A program made the translations under genes and the position numbers. Below the pieces are notes generated by a model. It was not told the origin of the DNA. It made no database searches and worked only from the letters and a program-made list of their open reading frames with translations. A stretch of 64,000 nt of DNA from Alentia gelatinosa. Lineage: Eukaryota > Annelida > Polychaeta > Phyllodocida > Polynoidae. This document shows, in pieces, positions 21,462 to 33,162 of the stretch. Numbering within the stretch: position 1 is the first letter of the stretch; each line of letters opens with the position of its first letter. Where the stretch lies: positions 124,665,016 to 124,729,015 of the forward strand of contig OX465580.1 of NCBI GenBank assembly GCA_950022655.1. The letters are read 5' to 3'.

Positions 21462-23366
21462 ATATATCCAATAATGGAAGTCACAGAAAAAACTGAGAAT
21501 TATATGTTGCACGGGGGGCGTTCTTTCTTTAAGCAACCAAGTAATATCGTATCGTATGATATATTACACATTTTATTTTTTTGAATCAGTTTATTTATCC
21601 TGGAGTTGAAAAGGCAAATACATGCCTGTTTTCGATCAATACCAGCATTAAAGCTTCGAATACATTCTGATTTGGGCTGTAAATCAACGACTATATAACT
21701 AACTAACTAAACATTATAGAATATCTGCAAGTAGGCAGCTTTGCCATCAAAGTTAACAATTAGTGTATAAATATAATAATATAGAGTACCAATACAGTAT
21801 GGTAGTCAATGTAAATGCTAGTGCAATCTATACTATTACTTATTTACCATAATAATAATAATCCTAAACTTATTGATAATACATTCGGTAAAGTAAAACA
21901 TCATTCATCCTATATAACACAGCAATCACACCTATCACCGAAAGAGGGACTTGGACAATACAATGGTATACAGTAGTTCTTCTAGGTAGCAAAAAGAATA
22001 TGCAGCAGTGTTTGCTGTTTTGAGTGTTTTTAGCGATAGTTTTGACGGCTGCTTTTAAGTTACTAGCTTCTCCTTTGATTTGAATTGGGGATAGGATTCG
22101 ATCAGTCTATAATCAGGTGGCATACGATTCCAGTGCATAGGGCATTTAAATGCCATGCTTCGTTGATGCATGAATGAACTAGTTGATTTATTTCTGATAT
22201 GATCCTGCTGAGCTATTTGAAATGTCATGTGGTTAATCATTCCATGCCAAGATACCTATTGTTAGATTGGTCGTCGTAATTTAATCTGATCTTCATGATC
22301 ACCTTTCGTATGAGGGGTTTGAGTTACCACCGTATTATCTTTCCTGACATGTTTGTTCAACAAGACAAATTTCGTATACTTTCTTTGCTGTTCTAAAGTA
22401 TAGAATCTTCACGGTAAATACAAATTCGCTACACAGTTCACCCACAGTTTTGCGGGTGTGTAGTCCTGTTCCGAGGCCCTGTTCTGTAATGTGTGAAGTC
22501 TAGCTTGATTTATATCGTGTGGCACCACTCACATAGTAGCTGCTAAAATCGAATAGAGGGGAGGTAAGCTCCTTGGAGATTTCAAGAAATACGTTATATG
22601 ATAGAAACATTCTTATTAGAGCGTGCTTTATTTTTCTTTTTTTTTATTCAGCACAAAATTAACGACAACATTATTCGCTTATATAAGAGCAATCTTTCAT
22701 AATGAGGTCAAACACATTAACTTTACAAAACAGCACAGGACAAAACAAGACACCACATTATTTATCAAATGTTATAGTATACAAGCATATAGTTTCATTA
22801 TAGCCAAACACAATTTAATAGTGGGTTTGTACCGCTACAACATTATTTCTTACATTTATTACAAATCCTAATCCACATCTTCCATGGTTATCAATTGTCT
22901 TTTACCTTTAGCTTAAAACTGTCCCCTGTAGGAAGCCTTTGTATATCACCCGGCAGCTTATTCCACAGTGCTTGCTCGCATTATATGCATTGCCTTAAGG
23001 TCAGAGTGTTCACATGAACTTACAGCTGGCTGCAAAAAACAGACTATCCCTTCACTATCTGCGTGCTATTCACTGTGATATTGTGATGGGAGCAGAGGGC
23101 CAGGGTCTCAGGGTCCTAAAGGTGTTCCCAGCTAACTGTGACCAATGTCCTGAGACCGAAATACCTCATTGACCGACTGGTGCTTGATATGTTTGGATCC
23201 TGGACTCAAGCAGTTGCAGAAAGGGCAAGTTGACTGGGTGCAAGTCAGTTACAGAAAATTATCCACAGACTAAATATATTCCAAACCTTTTGATTGTTAT
23301 ATATGCATAATTGCACGGTCATTCATCAATGATGAACATACCATTTTCTCATAGTTCAGCAATACT
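21462..23366. other. No gene recognised
   Basis: AT-rich sequence with short frames only. I see neither terminal repeats nor tRNA-like heads. Confidence 0.35.
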
Positions 23367-23650
23367 ATAGAAGAAAACCAATGAAGGTTTAGGGTCAGAG
23401 CTTGTATCCCATCGAGTTTGAATCGCATAGTAATTTACAAGTAGGAGCCAATTGAATTATGTAGCGTTTCAGAGGAGATGGGATCGAGCTCGGACCCAAA
23501 ACCTGAATAGGTTTCTGAATTTATCTTACCGGTCACATTGAATAATGGGTTAACATTTGTGACATAATCCCCCTTTGGAAAAAATTTCTAAATTGGATAC
23601 GAGTTTCCAATGTTAGTCTATAGAGGAAAAATTACCAGGGGTGAGATGAA
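23367..23650 (+). mobile_element. HT-C hairpin-head/tail unit
   Basis: Head 23367-23520: arms GGTTTAGGGTCAGAGCTTGT and GAGCTCGGACCCAAAACC, with TATCCCATCG pairing inward. Tail 23523-23650 runs from AATTTATCTTACCGG to CCAGGGGTGAGATGAA. The same head/tail joint, TTTCTGAATTTATCT, occurs in every HT-C copy. Confidence 0.65.
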
Positions 23651-23719
23651 GTCAGTAAAGCATCTTACATCAAGATTCTATTCAACATTAGTGAAGATTT
23701 GCAAAACTCAATACTATCG

Positions 23720-24013
23720 TAAAACTGGATGAGGTTTAATCTTGGCCACCGTATTCCACGACTGAAGTTTGGCAAAGTGACTTCATGAGGCGAAGCCGAG
23801 TGAAGTCCGGAGCAAAAACTTCAGGAGTGGAATGCGGTGGCCAAGATTAAAACGAATCAGGTTTTGATTTTAACCTACCCTATCTCCTCGATTTTGGAAT
23901 ATTACGTGATAACAATGTTGTATGCCACTAGTGGCATATAAAAATCCGTATGCCAGTCAGCGTGGCATACGGAAACCCAATGTCTATGGGATTTTATATT
24001 AGGGGTAGGATAA
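23720..24013 (+). mobile_element. HT-B related unit with a long hairpin head
   Basis: Head 23720-23865: arms AATCTTGGCCACCGTATTCC and GGAATGCGGTGGCCAAGATT, loop with GAGGCGAAGCCGAGTGAAGT. Tail 23868-24013 runs from TTTTAACCTACCCTATC to AGGGGTAGGATAA and contains GTATGCCACTAGTGGCATA-type palindromes. The GCGAAGCCGAG loop motif recurs in the 18.4 and 55.6 kb heads as CTCGGCTAACGCC and GGTGTAGCCGAG. Confidence 0.65.
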
Positions 24014-24231
24014 TGTTTCATACTACATTTGACACATGATGAACATATCATTGCCCCTAGTGGTTTTTTTAAAATCATAGACGAAACCATATCTGATAAC
24101 AATGCTAAAGATGGAGATTTTCACAGATTCTACCCTCAAAGCCGCGTGCCCTGGAGAGGTGGAGTGCGTTACCAGGGAACTGCTTGGAGACGCGTGATGG
24201 CCGGGTGACGCAGACCTGTTTGCGTGCCCGG

Positions 24232-25160
24232 GGGCCTGTTTAATAATCTAGGACCGTAAATGAAGTCCCCTTTCTGTACATACAGGGGTCATCGTTTATT
24301 AAGGTTTGAACAAATCTCTTTCCATATTGTCTCGCAATTCTCTCCTACATGGAGGTGTGTGAGGTCTGACTCCGTAGTAATCGTTTGTTTATATGTAAGT
24401 ATGTTCCCTGATACAATCTGAGCCGTCCATGAGGTTGTCCATAGGTGTTTAATTAAGTTGACCAATGTGATCCCTGGGTCTCTATGGCATACAGATAAGG
24501 GTCTACATATATGATCATAGGTTATCAACCCCCGTCCCCGGGCTGATGAGTAGGCTTGCCTACTGCCCCATAGTGACTAATAGATTAATAAGGCTACTTC
24601 AGATTCAGAGTAAAGATAAACTCTGTGGAGCTACATTGTTCAATAACAAATACTTCTACAATGTTTATCGTTTAGTACTATTTGGGTCTATTTGCTAAGA
24701 CAGTATGAGACATCCATAAGCTCGTCCGTAAGTGTTAGATAAAGTTGACCCACATCGTCCCTGGGTCTCTATGGCAAACATACACAATATTGACTGGTTT
24801 CAGATACAAGCGGCCGTATGCTCCGCGGAGTTGACGCATAGTAATATCCGAGCGTATGCGAGGATATTGCGCAGAGTCGACTCTGAGGAGCATACAACCG
24901 CTTTTATCTGAAACCAGTCTATATTGTATTTATCATCCAACTTTTCTTGACATATGGCATGTCGATATCAGTTCGTATTGGTTGTGTACTATTTTTCCGT
25001 ACGCACTATTTTTCCGTATGCGCCACCCGGAGCAAACAACATATCCGTATGCGCCGGGTATGTCCATACAAACTCCCTATGTGGTTTTTATGAACACTTT
25101 ATATTAGGTGGATGATAAAGAAGGGTCTCCATGTAAGATCCTAGATTATTAAACGGGCCC
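24232..25160. mobile_element. TIR element (ends GGGCCTGTTTAATAATC), interrupted by HT-A
   Basis: Left end 24232 (GGGCCTGTTTAATAATCTAG) and right end 25160 (CTAGATTATTAAACGGGCCC) are inverted repeats extending inward through the AGACC/GGTCT boxes. An internal duplication of the GGGTCTCTATGGCA block lies at 24477 and 24764. A short 214 bp relative lies at 31541-31754. No coding frame of note; non-autonomous. Confidence 0.65.
24779..25119 (+). mobile_element. HT-A hairpin-head/tail unit, copy 2, nested in a TIR element
   Basis: Nearly identical to 3719-4059 and of the same length. It splits the right end of the element at 24232-25160: CTCTATGGCAAA lies before it and GAAGGGTCTCC after, where the uninterrupted relative at 31.5 kb reads on with only about eight bases between. 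So head plus tail inserted as one block. Confidence 0.8.
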
Positions 25161-25881
25161 CTGGCTTGCCGTCAGGTGGTAACAACTGGCGCCGTGAGTC
25201 TGACACAGACTCCGCCTCATTTATTACCACGTGGTCACGTCCTCACTGGATCAGACATGTAATCAATAAGAAGCGCCTGAGTGACATTTTCAGCATCAAA
25301 TCATAACCAATACATCTGTAGCCCCTTCGACTTTAATATCTAGATACGTAGTTATCCCTTACTCATCGTTACCTGTCTAAAAAATATTGACAATAGGCCA
25401 TAACCTGTGTTTGGCTCGTGGGTAGATACAAACCCTTTTATGCATATCTGATATTTGTTTTTACTCTCTCTCCTAAAATGATTAAAATCATTTAGTTCCA
25501 TTTGTTAAAACTCAAGTCAGGCCTCTTCCTACTGCTTTACTGGTCTGTATAGCGTATAAATGATCATTAGTGGTTACCAAATATCAGCTGCTGTCCAATT
25601 GTCAAAGTATTTGCGTGTGAGGTGAACTCCTAAAGTTAATTGTCTGTTCCATGTGCACACAGGCGGCATCGGGCGGATTCTATGAGTCTGTTTATTGTTT
25701 GAATAATGTAGCACCCGCAATAGTGAAAACTGACAGGCGGGAGATGAATGGGGTTTACCTGTGGCTCCCTGCAGTCAGAGTACTGTTAGGTGAACAGGAA
25801 CTGTGTTATCTGTGCTTTGAGCCAGCAGGGCGGATGATAGCGTGACCATTATGTCTGTCCCAGGCCTTTATGTATGACGCG
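25161..25881. other. No gene recognised
   Basis: No element ends, RNA genes or convincing frames. Confidence 0.35.
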
Positions 25882-26170
25882 TTATCTCATCCCTGGTATT
25901 TTTTATCCATAGACTTCACATTGGGAACTCGTATTCGATACCCATGGAGTATTTATAATAATACTCAAAGGGGGATTATGTCATAAATGTTAGCCAAGTA
26001 GTCGACGGGAGTGGTGAGATAAATTCAGAAACCTATTCAAGTTTACGGTCAGATCTCGATCCCATCTCGCTTGAATAACTGCGTAATTCACACCGCATCG
26101 CCTTGTGAATTACTACACTATTCAAACTTGATGGGATACAACCGTGAACGTTCATAGGTTTCCTCCATAG
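25882..26170 (-). mobile_element. HT-C hairpin-head/tail unit, reversed
   Basis: Tail from TTATCTCATCCCTGGTA (25882) to GGTGAGATAAATTCAGAAAC. Head arms CAAGTTTACGGTCAGATCTC and the CCGTGAACGTTCATAGG side, with CGATCCCATCTCGC and TGATGGGATAC pairing around GTAATTCACACCGC. It ends with AGGTTTCCTCCATAG as in the 60.1 kb copy. Confidence 0.65.
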
Positions 26171-26434
26171 CATGTGCCGCCATATCTCAGGTCTGTTCTG
26201 AGCCAGGCCACTCTATGGTCGAGGTCTGCCTAACTCCCCCAGGCTTTTCTCTGAGCCCAGTTCCTGGCTCTGTGTCTCAGACCTGTCTAAATATGCACAT
26301 GTCTAGTTCTTTTTCTGTTTTTTTTTAATACGAGCTTAGCTCCATATATTAAACTGACTCAAGATGCAGTACAATCGATCAGCAAGTGACATGTGAGCTA
26401 TCCATTTGTGAAAAACCGTATATATGTCTAGTTC

Positions 26435-26858
26435 TAAGAGGGGGCGTCCACCAACCACGACAAGGCTGCGACAACGGCTTTCCGACAAGGTCCACGACAG
26501 CTCTACGATTGAAAGCCTTGTTGTAGCCTTGTCATGGTTGGTGGACCACAGTTCTCGACAAGAGGCTACGACAAGGCCATAACAGGCTGCGACATGAAGC
26601 TTGTCGGGGGCCTGTCGGGGGCCTTCCGACAAGGTTACGACAAAATCGAACATGTTCGATTTTGGAGCCGTGTCGTGGCGTGTCGGGAGGTTGTCGCAGA
26701 GGTCTACGATAGAATATTTAGGTGGAACGTGCACTTCCCGACAGGCTGCGACAAGGGGTCACGACAGCTCCCCTCCTCACAACAATACTGCGACAAGGCA
26801 CCGATTGGAACTTTCTTGTCGGCGCGTGTCGCAGCCCTGTCGTGGACGCCCCCTCTTA
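26435..26858. mobile_element. Palindromic TIR element packed with GACAAG-type motifs
   Basis: Ends TAAGAGGGGGCGTCCAC and GTGGACGCCCCCTCTTA are perfect inverted repeats. The centre is a perfect palindrome, AAATCGAACATGTTCGATTT (26644-26663). Between them the motif GGCTGCGACAAGG and variants (CGACAAGG, GTCGGGGGCC) recur more than ten times in both orientations. Plus-strand frames of up to 260 codons run through it, but only because the motif lacks stops. The ends resemble those of 54553-55546 (GGGGGTATTCCACCAAC), so the two may share a transposase. Confidence 0.7.
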
Positions 26859-28349
26859 ATCATAGCCATGCCCTCAAGTCTCAGAACTGTCCCAATTCTG
26901 GCGTTATGATGCAGCCAGCCTCGCTGTGCAAGTTGTTGTGCCTCAGGCCCGTCTGTATGTTCCAATTATGTCTTTATGTCAGTCCAAGGACTTTATCTTT
27001 ATCTCACCCCTGGTATTTTTATCCCGTAAGCTCCACATTGGAAACTTCTTCTCTATTCCCCTACGAGTATTGCAGTCTGTTCTCCATGGTCTATATCCTG
27101 TGCAACAGCCATTTTTCTAGTGTACACAGCGGTGCGATTAATACGGAAAACAATTCGTTCGGATCAAAGTCATTGGTCTCCAACTCGTTTGTCGCTATGG
27201 GATATTCACTCCGCATCAGTCTCATGGAGAACGAGAACATTCACCAAAACTTGTTGGTTTCTTCTTTATTCTTCCAGGCCTGTTGTGATCACGTCGATGT
27301 GGATTATAAGGCATGATGATACCTACCCATCACAGTGATTATGGTTCCATAAAGCAAGGGATTGAGGGGATTATTAATCCCCCCTACAAACACACACCCA
27401 CCCACCTCCAAAAAAGGGGAAGAAATAAAGAAATAAATCCATTTTCATTAGCAACAGGACTTGTGGGTGCAATAGCCCCCTGTTGACAGGCATCACTCAC
27501 ATCCGCCTCCACTCTCTGTAATCTGTAATCCAAGGGGCCTGGCGGTCAGATCATATTACAGAGTCGTCGACGATGATTGGACACCGTTGACCGCTGTACC
27601 ATCATTCAATCGACCTCTGTAGCGGAAGTTATTGGTCGTTTACTGCCATGCGCATTGGTGGAGCGCTCACTGCGTCTGTTACTGAGCGTTTACTGAGGTC
27701 ATGTGACCGGCAAGCAGTCATAGGTTAGAGATACATTTCCCTGTAAAACATTAACAAGATCGTTGATGAAAAAAATATTATTCGGATACTTGACATGTAT
27801 ATGAGCATTAGTCTCTTTATTTTCCTGGGACCTTTTTACAATGTTTAATACATTTAAAATGTACGAGGTTTTTTTAAAAACATTTATTTATCTTGGGTCG
27901 TACTCAATCTTATAATTGGTTTCAATGCCCGCCCAGTAGTAACAAGCAAGGCTACTTTTCTTTGATTCTTAGGGCATATCAGTAACATATGTACAAAGTT
28001 TACATAACAATCATTAATATCACAAAGTGCACATGAGTATAGGATGAGCAAATTACTGAGTTTTTTTACTAGTGTCTTGCTATTAATGGTCCTTATACAA
28101 TTAAGTGCAATTTGTGCACACACAGAGTCATTAGGTGGAGTGAGGCACGGTGAAGCAGAACATAAAGCTGAAGTCGAATAAGGGCTGCAGAATAATATTG
28201 TCAATGTATTTTTGGGATTAGATACGATTTTGTACTTCTTAGAAATTGTCCAGAGTATCTATATTCCTTGTGTATGATGGTAGATGGTTCCATGCAATAG
28301 CTCCAAAGCACATACTGCGTTTATAAGTATTTGAATGAGGTAAAGCGAT
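26859..28349. other. No gene recognised
   Basis: Contains the HT-C fragment at 26997. The rest, including 27380-28300, is AT-rich with frames under 110 codons and no motif. Confidence 0.35.
26997..27055 (-). repeat. HT-C tail fragment
   Basis: TTTATCTCACCCCTGGTATT followed by CCACATTGGAAACTTC matches the start of other HT-C tails. Only about 60 bp survive. Confidence 0.5.
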
Positions 28350-28604
28350 CTTGATGGCCAAGTGGTCGGGGTGATCGCCTCGACCATGGGAGGTCGTGGG
28401 TTCAAATCCCCGGGTCATACCAAAGACTTACACAAAAATGGTACCCACTGCCCATTCGGCTTAACACCCGCCATTAGAATGAGGAGTAGGGGTCTAGGGC
28501 CCGAGTGGAAGAACGGCCATATAGCTGAACATGGTGATTGTGTAACACAATATCGCCTTAGAATTCCCCCCCCCCCCCCAAAAAAAAAAAAAAAAAAAAA
28601 AAAA
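28350..28604 (+). mobile_element. Second tRNA-related SINE family, poly(A) tail
   Basis: The head GATGGCCAAGTGGTCGGGG has an A box and CGTGGGTTCAAATCCCC is a good B box. The body includes CATACCAAAGACTTACACAA and ATGGTACCCACTGCCCATTC. It ends with a C run followed by about 26 A. The long homopolymer suggests a recent insertion. The parent tRNA is unclear; a Ser/Leu-type head is possible from the AAGTGGT D-loop. Confidence 0.75.
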
Positions 28605-29768
28605 AGATAAACTTCAAGAATTCAAAAAGTCTTACAGAGTGGAGCTGTATTTACTCATGTATGTGCATGTATTTCTTTTTCGAATTTGACCTGAGGAAAA
28701 AGAAAATGAATGTTTCTAACACCACAATAAAGTGACTATAGCATTGGACCACAGAATTGAACAGACGACTTCAGCCATCTTAGTTCGTTTGCTTATGATA
28801 AACCTTTAATTGAAGATGGGGAAAAGGGTCCCATAATAATAGAGATGAATTCAAGTGTGCCTCGCAAACTACATCAGAAGAAACAATTCATGAATTATAC
28901 AATGCTCATGGAAAGAAATTACACTCGGAAACAGACATTTTTGGAGGTTCTCGCATTGCTTTATGTAATCAGAAACATTAAGGCAGTCCGACCTTTCGGC
29001 GTAATTATTCTGAAAGATACTGTTGCATCCTTGCACTGTTCTTGTGAATGTTGAGAAGCATAGCATCTCCCTCAGATGGGTAGTCCTCATCGTAAAGCTG
29101 GCGTGAATACAATACTAGAAATAGGTTTGTATTCATATCAATAAACGCAGGGGAAGGGCACAGAAGGGAATTTGAGCCATTCATGAATTCTACTTTGAAC
29201 TCATGTTTCATCATGGCTTACAACTGAAAATACCATTCTAAAACCAGGGATTATATATTGTCTCTCACAGTGTTGAATGAATAGTCTTTTTGTGAATTTT
29301 TGTGGTCTATCTTTATTTTTATCAATGTGGTTGCATTGGTCGTCCAACAAATGGGGATCACAGCTTCGGAACATATACATAGTGATTCTTACAACATGTA
29401 AGATAATACAAAGTAGTGCTTACAGCTTGTGAGGTAATACAATTGGTACGATACATATAATAATTAGCTAACAACGCTAAATAGTGATAAGATTGGTCTT
29501 TAATTTGTCATATGCAGCGGGCGGTTATAATACAGGTTTTTAAACTTTCAGGTTACATAATATCTCTTTTAAAAATAATATTGCTTTTAAAATGTGTTTA
29601 GAATTTGTTTCATAAAATACTAGATTATTCTTTGCAGATATATTCACGCTGCCTAATGCCACAATTGGGCCACGGAAAAGTCTATAAAACATGAAACAAA
29701 CTTACGTTCTCATCCGCGCTTCTATTACATGTAAGATGGATACACTTGCGATGACCTTGGAAGTCTGC
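28605..29768. other. No gene recognised
   Basis: AT-rich and without terminal repeats or convincing frames. Confidence 0.35.
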
Positions 29769-30061
29769 ATAATATACGGAAACTGGCTTACTGTCTTCGT
29801 ACGTCAAAAATACGTGGTAAAATTATTGATCTGATACATCCCGATACCAAAGGCAGAGGGATGTATCTGATTAATAATTTTACCAAGTATTTTGACGTCC
29901 TGAGACAGTCAGCCCGTTTTCGTATTATAATATACCTTAATAAGGCAAAACTAGCTCGTCACGTGATCACCGTACGTCACACTGTGACGTACGGCTATAT
30001 ATACGTCATGGGTAGCAGCGGGCAGTATGTGTGGGTCATACGGCCATAGGTTTATAATAAT
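29769..30061 (+). mobile_element. HT-D hairpin-head/tail unit
   Basis: Head 29769-29915 has arms of about 63 nt (for example GGTAAAATTATTGATCTGAT and ATCTGATTAATAATTTTACC) around a short loop near 29852. Tail 29920-30061 runs from TTATAATATACCTTAA to CATAGGTTTATAATAAT and contains the inverted pair CCGTACGTCACA and TGTGACGTACGG. Other copies: 35809-36113, tail 49736-49882, fragment 39478-39555. Confidence 0.7.
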
Positions 30062-30282
30062 ACCCCTGACTATTTCAATTTCGATGACATGGAAGTAATC
30101 GTGTTTCAATTCCCCAAAGTGAGCTGTCTGGAAGAGCGGCTATCGGAGATGCTTTTGTTAAAGTACACACGCAGCAGCTTTCTCCTGAGAAAGGTTTCCT
30201 GGGATTCTAATAATTGTACGGCATATTGTATATATAATGCTTTCCTAGAATATTACCTTGACATTATTCCCTATGAAGAAAA

Positions 30283-30358
30283 GGATAGAAGAGCCAAATT
30301 TGTATTGTTGATATATATATGGATAGAAGAGCCAAATTTGTATTGTTGATATATATAT
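30283..30358 (+). repeat. Tandem duplication, 38 bp unit
   Basis: GGATAGAAGAGCCAAATTTG with a (TA)n end is present twice in perfect tandem. Confidence 0.8.
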
Positions 30359-30360
30359 AT

Positions 30361-30589
30361 AATTTCCTATTTTGGTTTCGAAATGAGGTGCATTAAAATC
30401 AATGTAATCAAAAGTGTTACATGATGTCCAGCGGCCTCTTGCGTCGCACTCGTGACATCTCCCTCTCTTTATATTTATATAAAGGCGGACCCTTTATATA
30501 ACACACACACATATATATAATGTCCTATTTGAGTTTCGAAATGAGGTGCATTAAAATCAATGTAATCAAAAGTGTTACATGATGTCCAG
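30361..30589 (+). repeat. Direct duplication of 71 bp
   Basis: 30361-30431 and 30519-30589 share TTTCGAAATGAGGTGCATTA and AAAAGTGTTACATGATGTCC almost perfectly. (TA)n and (CA)n tracts precede both copies, so slippage or unequal exchange at the microsatellite is likely. Confidence 0.7.
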
Positions 30590-30948
30590 TATCTGGTATG
30601 AAAACTTTGGTCAAGAGGCCAAGATTTAATTAGGTGGTTATTGATTACTTCTACGTCCAAATTCTGTATTCATCATCATTCACCTTCACAGTGCACTTCA
30701 GGCATTGCAAAAATGTGATGTAAAAAGAAATAGAAAAACAAGTATCATATCTGTCATTCACAACACCAGTTGTGTGTGTCTCTATGGAATTTTCTCTAAA
30801 TGATTAAAGTCAGTAGAGCAAATACTTTGGAGCAAGAATTAGTTATAATTAAGCGTGATGTTGGATACATTGTAGTAGAGATAGAACAGGGTGAAATATA
30901 AGCAACTTATCAATGAACTAACACACCCAAACAATATTGGAGGTAGTT

Positions 30949-31315
30949 CTATACGGCATATAGCCTTGGCGACGCCATGACGCCCCCCGAGTCGGTGTCC
31001 TTCACTACAGGAGGTGAAAAAGTAGCTGTTCTTCACTAATGGAGGTGCAAAAGAAGTGAGTTATAATTGGGAAATGTCACGTTTCTTGCCTTGCTCACAT
31101 ATGTAAATAAAGTGTTCCATGTGAAAAACATCATGTCCTGGGTTTTAGCATTATATCTTCCTGCTCTGGGATCAGTTTAGAGAGAGTCAAAGGAACCTTG
31201 GTAAAACATTGAAAGGCAACTGAATTTCGTAAGAACAAAGAGCCAGAATAGAGGTTCTGTCCCCCGACCACCTAGTGACTGCTTTATGAACTAACAATGG
31301 CTCTGTCCCCTATAG
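30949..31315 (+). mobile_element. Dispersed element R8, copy 1
   Basis: 367 bp with imperfect inverted ends: CTATACGGCATATAGCC and GGCTCTGTCCCCTATAG. Contains GACGCCCCCCGAGT, two GTTCTTCACTAA boxes, AAAGTGTTCCATGTGAAAAA and ATTGAAAGGCAACTGAATTT. Other copies: 37090-37408 (same strand) and 42365-42738 (reversed). Confidence 0.65.
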
Positions 31316-31540
31316 ACTTTGTATTCACAAACTCAAACTAAGTCAAGGACAATTGGGTAGGAGCTGATAAGATCAATAATCATCTTCCAACTCATGCAAC
31401 ACCAAAAAAGGAGAAGGAGACTAGTAGGAACATACATTCATTAAATTCACCATTATTGATGCCAATTCATTTCAATGTGTTTTAAGTGAACGTTGATACC
31501 TTCATAGACAATATCTTGAATCTCAATGTGATATGATCCT

Positions 31541-31754
31541 GAGGCTCGTTAAATAATCTAGGATCCTACATGTAGACCCTTTTCCATATGCCATAGATAT
31601 CGAGGGACGATGTGGGTCAACTTTATTCAACACTTATGGATGACCTTATGAACGTCTAATACATATTGTCCTGGCGAATATCATTAAATGATAACCCTTT
31701 TACAAGGTGGAGAAGATGGTCTTCATGTACAATCCTAGATTATCAAACCGGCCC
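31541..31754. mobile_element. Short TIR element, relative of the 24.2-25.2 kb element
   Basis: Inverted ends GTTAAATAATCTAGGATCCT and CAATCCTAGATTATCAAACC, then GTAGACC and GGTCTTC. It contains ATCGAGGGACGATGTGGGTC, which matches the reverse complement of the longer element near 24745. It serves as the empty site for the HT-A insertion at 24779. Confidence 0.65.
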
Positions 31755-31798
31755 TTGGCTCTTACCTCTGTTCTCAATATTGCTACCCTGTGATAGAT

Positions 31799-32017
31799 AA
31801 AGTGGAATTCACACAGTGGGATTCATGTACCTCACAGGGTTCAAAATGTCATGCGATTCTGTTCCTTTTTAGGGGGAAATGTCTTCGACAATTACAGGCA
31901 GGGAAACATCTCTCAGGGAAATGAAACCCTATAATTTAGACGAAGAAATCTCAGCAGGATTTGTCTCAGAAAAACACCCTGTGAGGTACATGAATCCCAT
32001 CGTGTGAATCCCATTTT
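31799..32017. mobile_element. Short foldback element with about 42 bp inverted ends
   Basis: The left end has GTGGGATTCATGTACCTCAC and the right end its reverse complement GTGAGGTACATGAATCCCAT; the match continues outward through CACACAGTGG/TCGTGTGAATCCC. The centre contains ACAATTACAGGCAGGGAAAC. No coding capacity. Superfamily not determined. Confidence 0.65.
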
Positions 32018-32984
32018 ATGGGAATAACTAGATGTAGAGGCTATTCTTCCTGCATGCATTCCTGTGTGTCCACAGAAGTGTGCCTTTTTGTGGATTGTCC
32101 GCCCTCAAAAGACAAGACGGGTGCTGTGCCGTCCGTCTGTGTAGACTGTACAGTAGTCCAACTCCTCACCACCCACGCCTACCACCACGCCCAAGCCACG
32201 TGTCTCCTGCTCATGTTCTCATTAGGGCATGTCTCTCAGTGGGTGTCATCGACAATGGCCTTGTCGTGGGGACGGGCATGAAGGTGCAGGTGAGGATTGG
32301 TTGGGGGAGGACGGGGGATGCCTATAGGGACACTAGCGTCATGATAAAACATGCTCATCATGAGAGGCCAGCGGCAGGAGGAGACAGTGGCGCCATCTGC
32401 GGGCCTTTGAGGCACGGGGGGGCAATAGCGGACACCTGCCGCTAGATGTCTCCCGAGTAGCCCTTTGACGCATGCGCATCGTCTATCTCGATTCAGATTC
32501 GCTATGAGGTGTGATTTATTGCTGTTTCATTGCGACATTATTCCACATCAGATTTCCCAAGTTTTCCCCCGCTGTTTTCTTTTATTAGCCTTTGCTCTTT
32601 ATTTCTGTTTTCTCATTCGTCATCTGAGGACGCAGGGAGAAGGAGGAGATGCACTTTGCAGGGAGGTTCTGAAAAAGTCCAGACCGACTTACTCCAACCA
32701 GCCTCCTCAATCTCGAGGACTCTCCGTGATGTCCCTAACATGAAGGAATGATGTATAGATCTATGGGCGCACTCAGCCCTTCATCCGTCTAACCAGTTTA
32801 TCTATCCAGCCATCGACCTATAGGCCTTGCCGTTTATCTATCAATATCTATCGAACTAGGCTTTGCCGTTTATCTATCAATATCTAGCTCTATTCTGACA
32901 CCCCACCTGGCTCTACTGATTTATTTGTTACTATATTTTACTTTTATTCATCCATATATAGTCGTCGGAATCCTTTAATCCTAG
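32018..32984. other. No gene recognised
   Basis: Plus-strand frames of about 90-120 codons overlap one another at 32018-32750 without known motifs. A short tandem (TTGCCGTTTATCTATCAATA) is repeated at 32826 and 32864. The possible exon at 32985 follows. Confidence 0.35.
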
Positions 32985-33037
32985 GGCACAATGAGTGCCC
33001 TCGGCTCGGAGGAACATCAGTTCCCCTTCAGAATTTG
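32985..33037 (+). CDS. Possible small exon with an initiator ATG
   Basis: A pyrimidine-rich stretch ending in CTAG (AG at 32983-32984) precedes a 53 bp segment that ends at a strong donor, TTG|GTAAGTAC (GT at 33038). The segment has an ATG at 32991 and reads MSALGSEEHQFPFRI plus two bases of a split codon. Its base composition is richer in GC than its surroundings. It does not match the USP47 N-terminus as I remember it. It could be a first coding exon of another transcript, or chance. No family recognised. Confidence 0.25.
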
Positions 33038-33162
33038 GTAAGTACCTCGGGTAATTAATTGTTAATTAGCACGACAACGTTTTCCTGTTCTTTTTCTTTC
33101 GGAAAAATATTCATTCATCGCGGGAGACAAAGCTAATACTGATTTAGCCTCATTTACTCCAA

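Noticed and set aside
26534..27316. 260-codon plus-strand open frame
   Set aside because: More than half lies in the palindromic GACAAG-motif element, whose repeat unit lacks stop codons; the rest has no known domain.
28350..28425. Stand-alone tRNA gene
   Set aside because: No proper acceptor stem pairing, and it is followed by a SINE body and poly(A).
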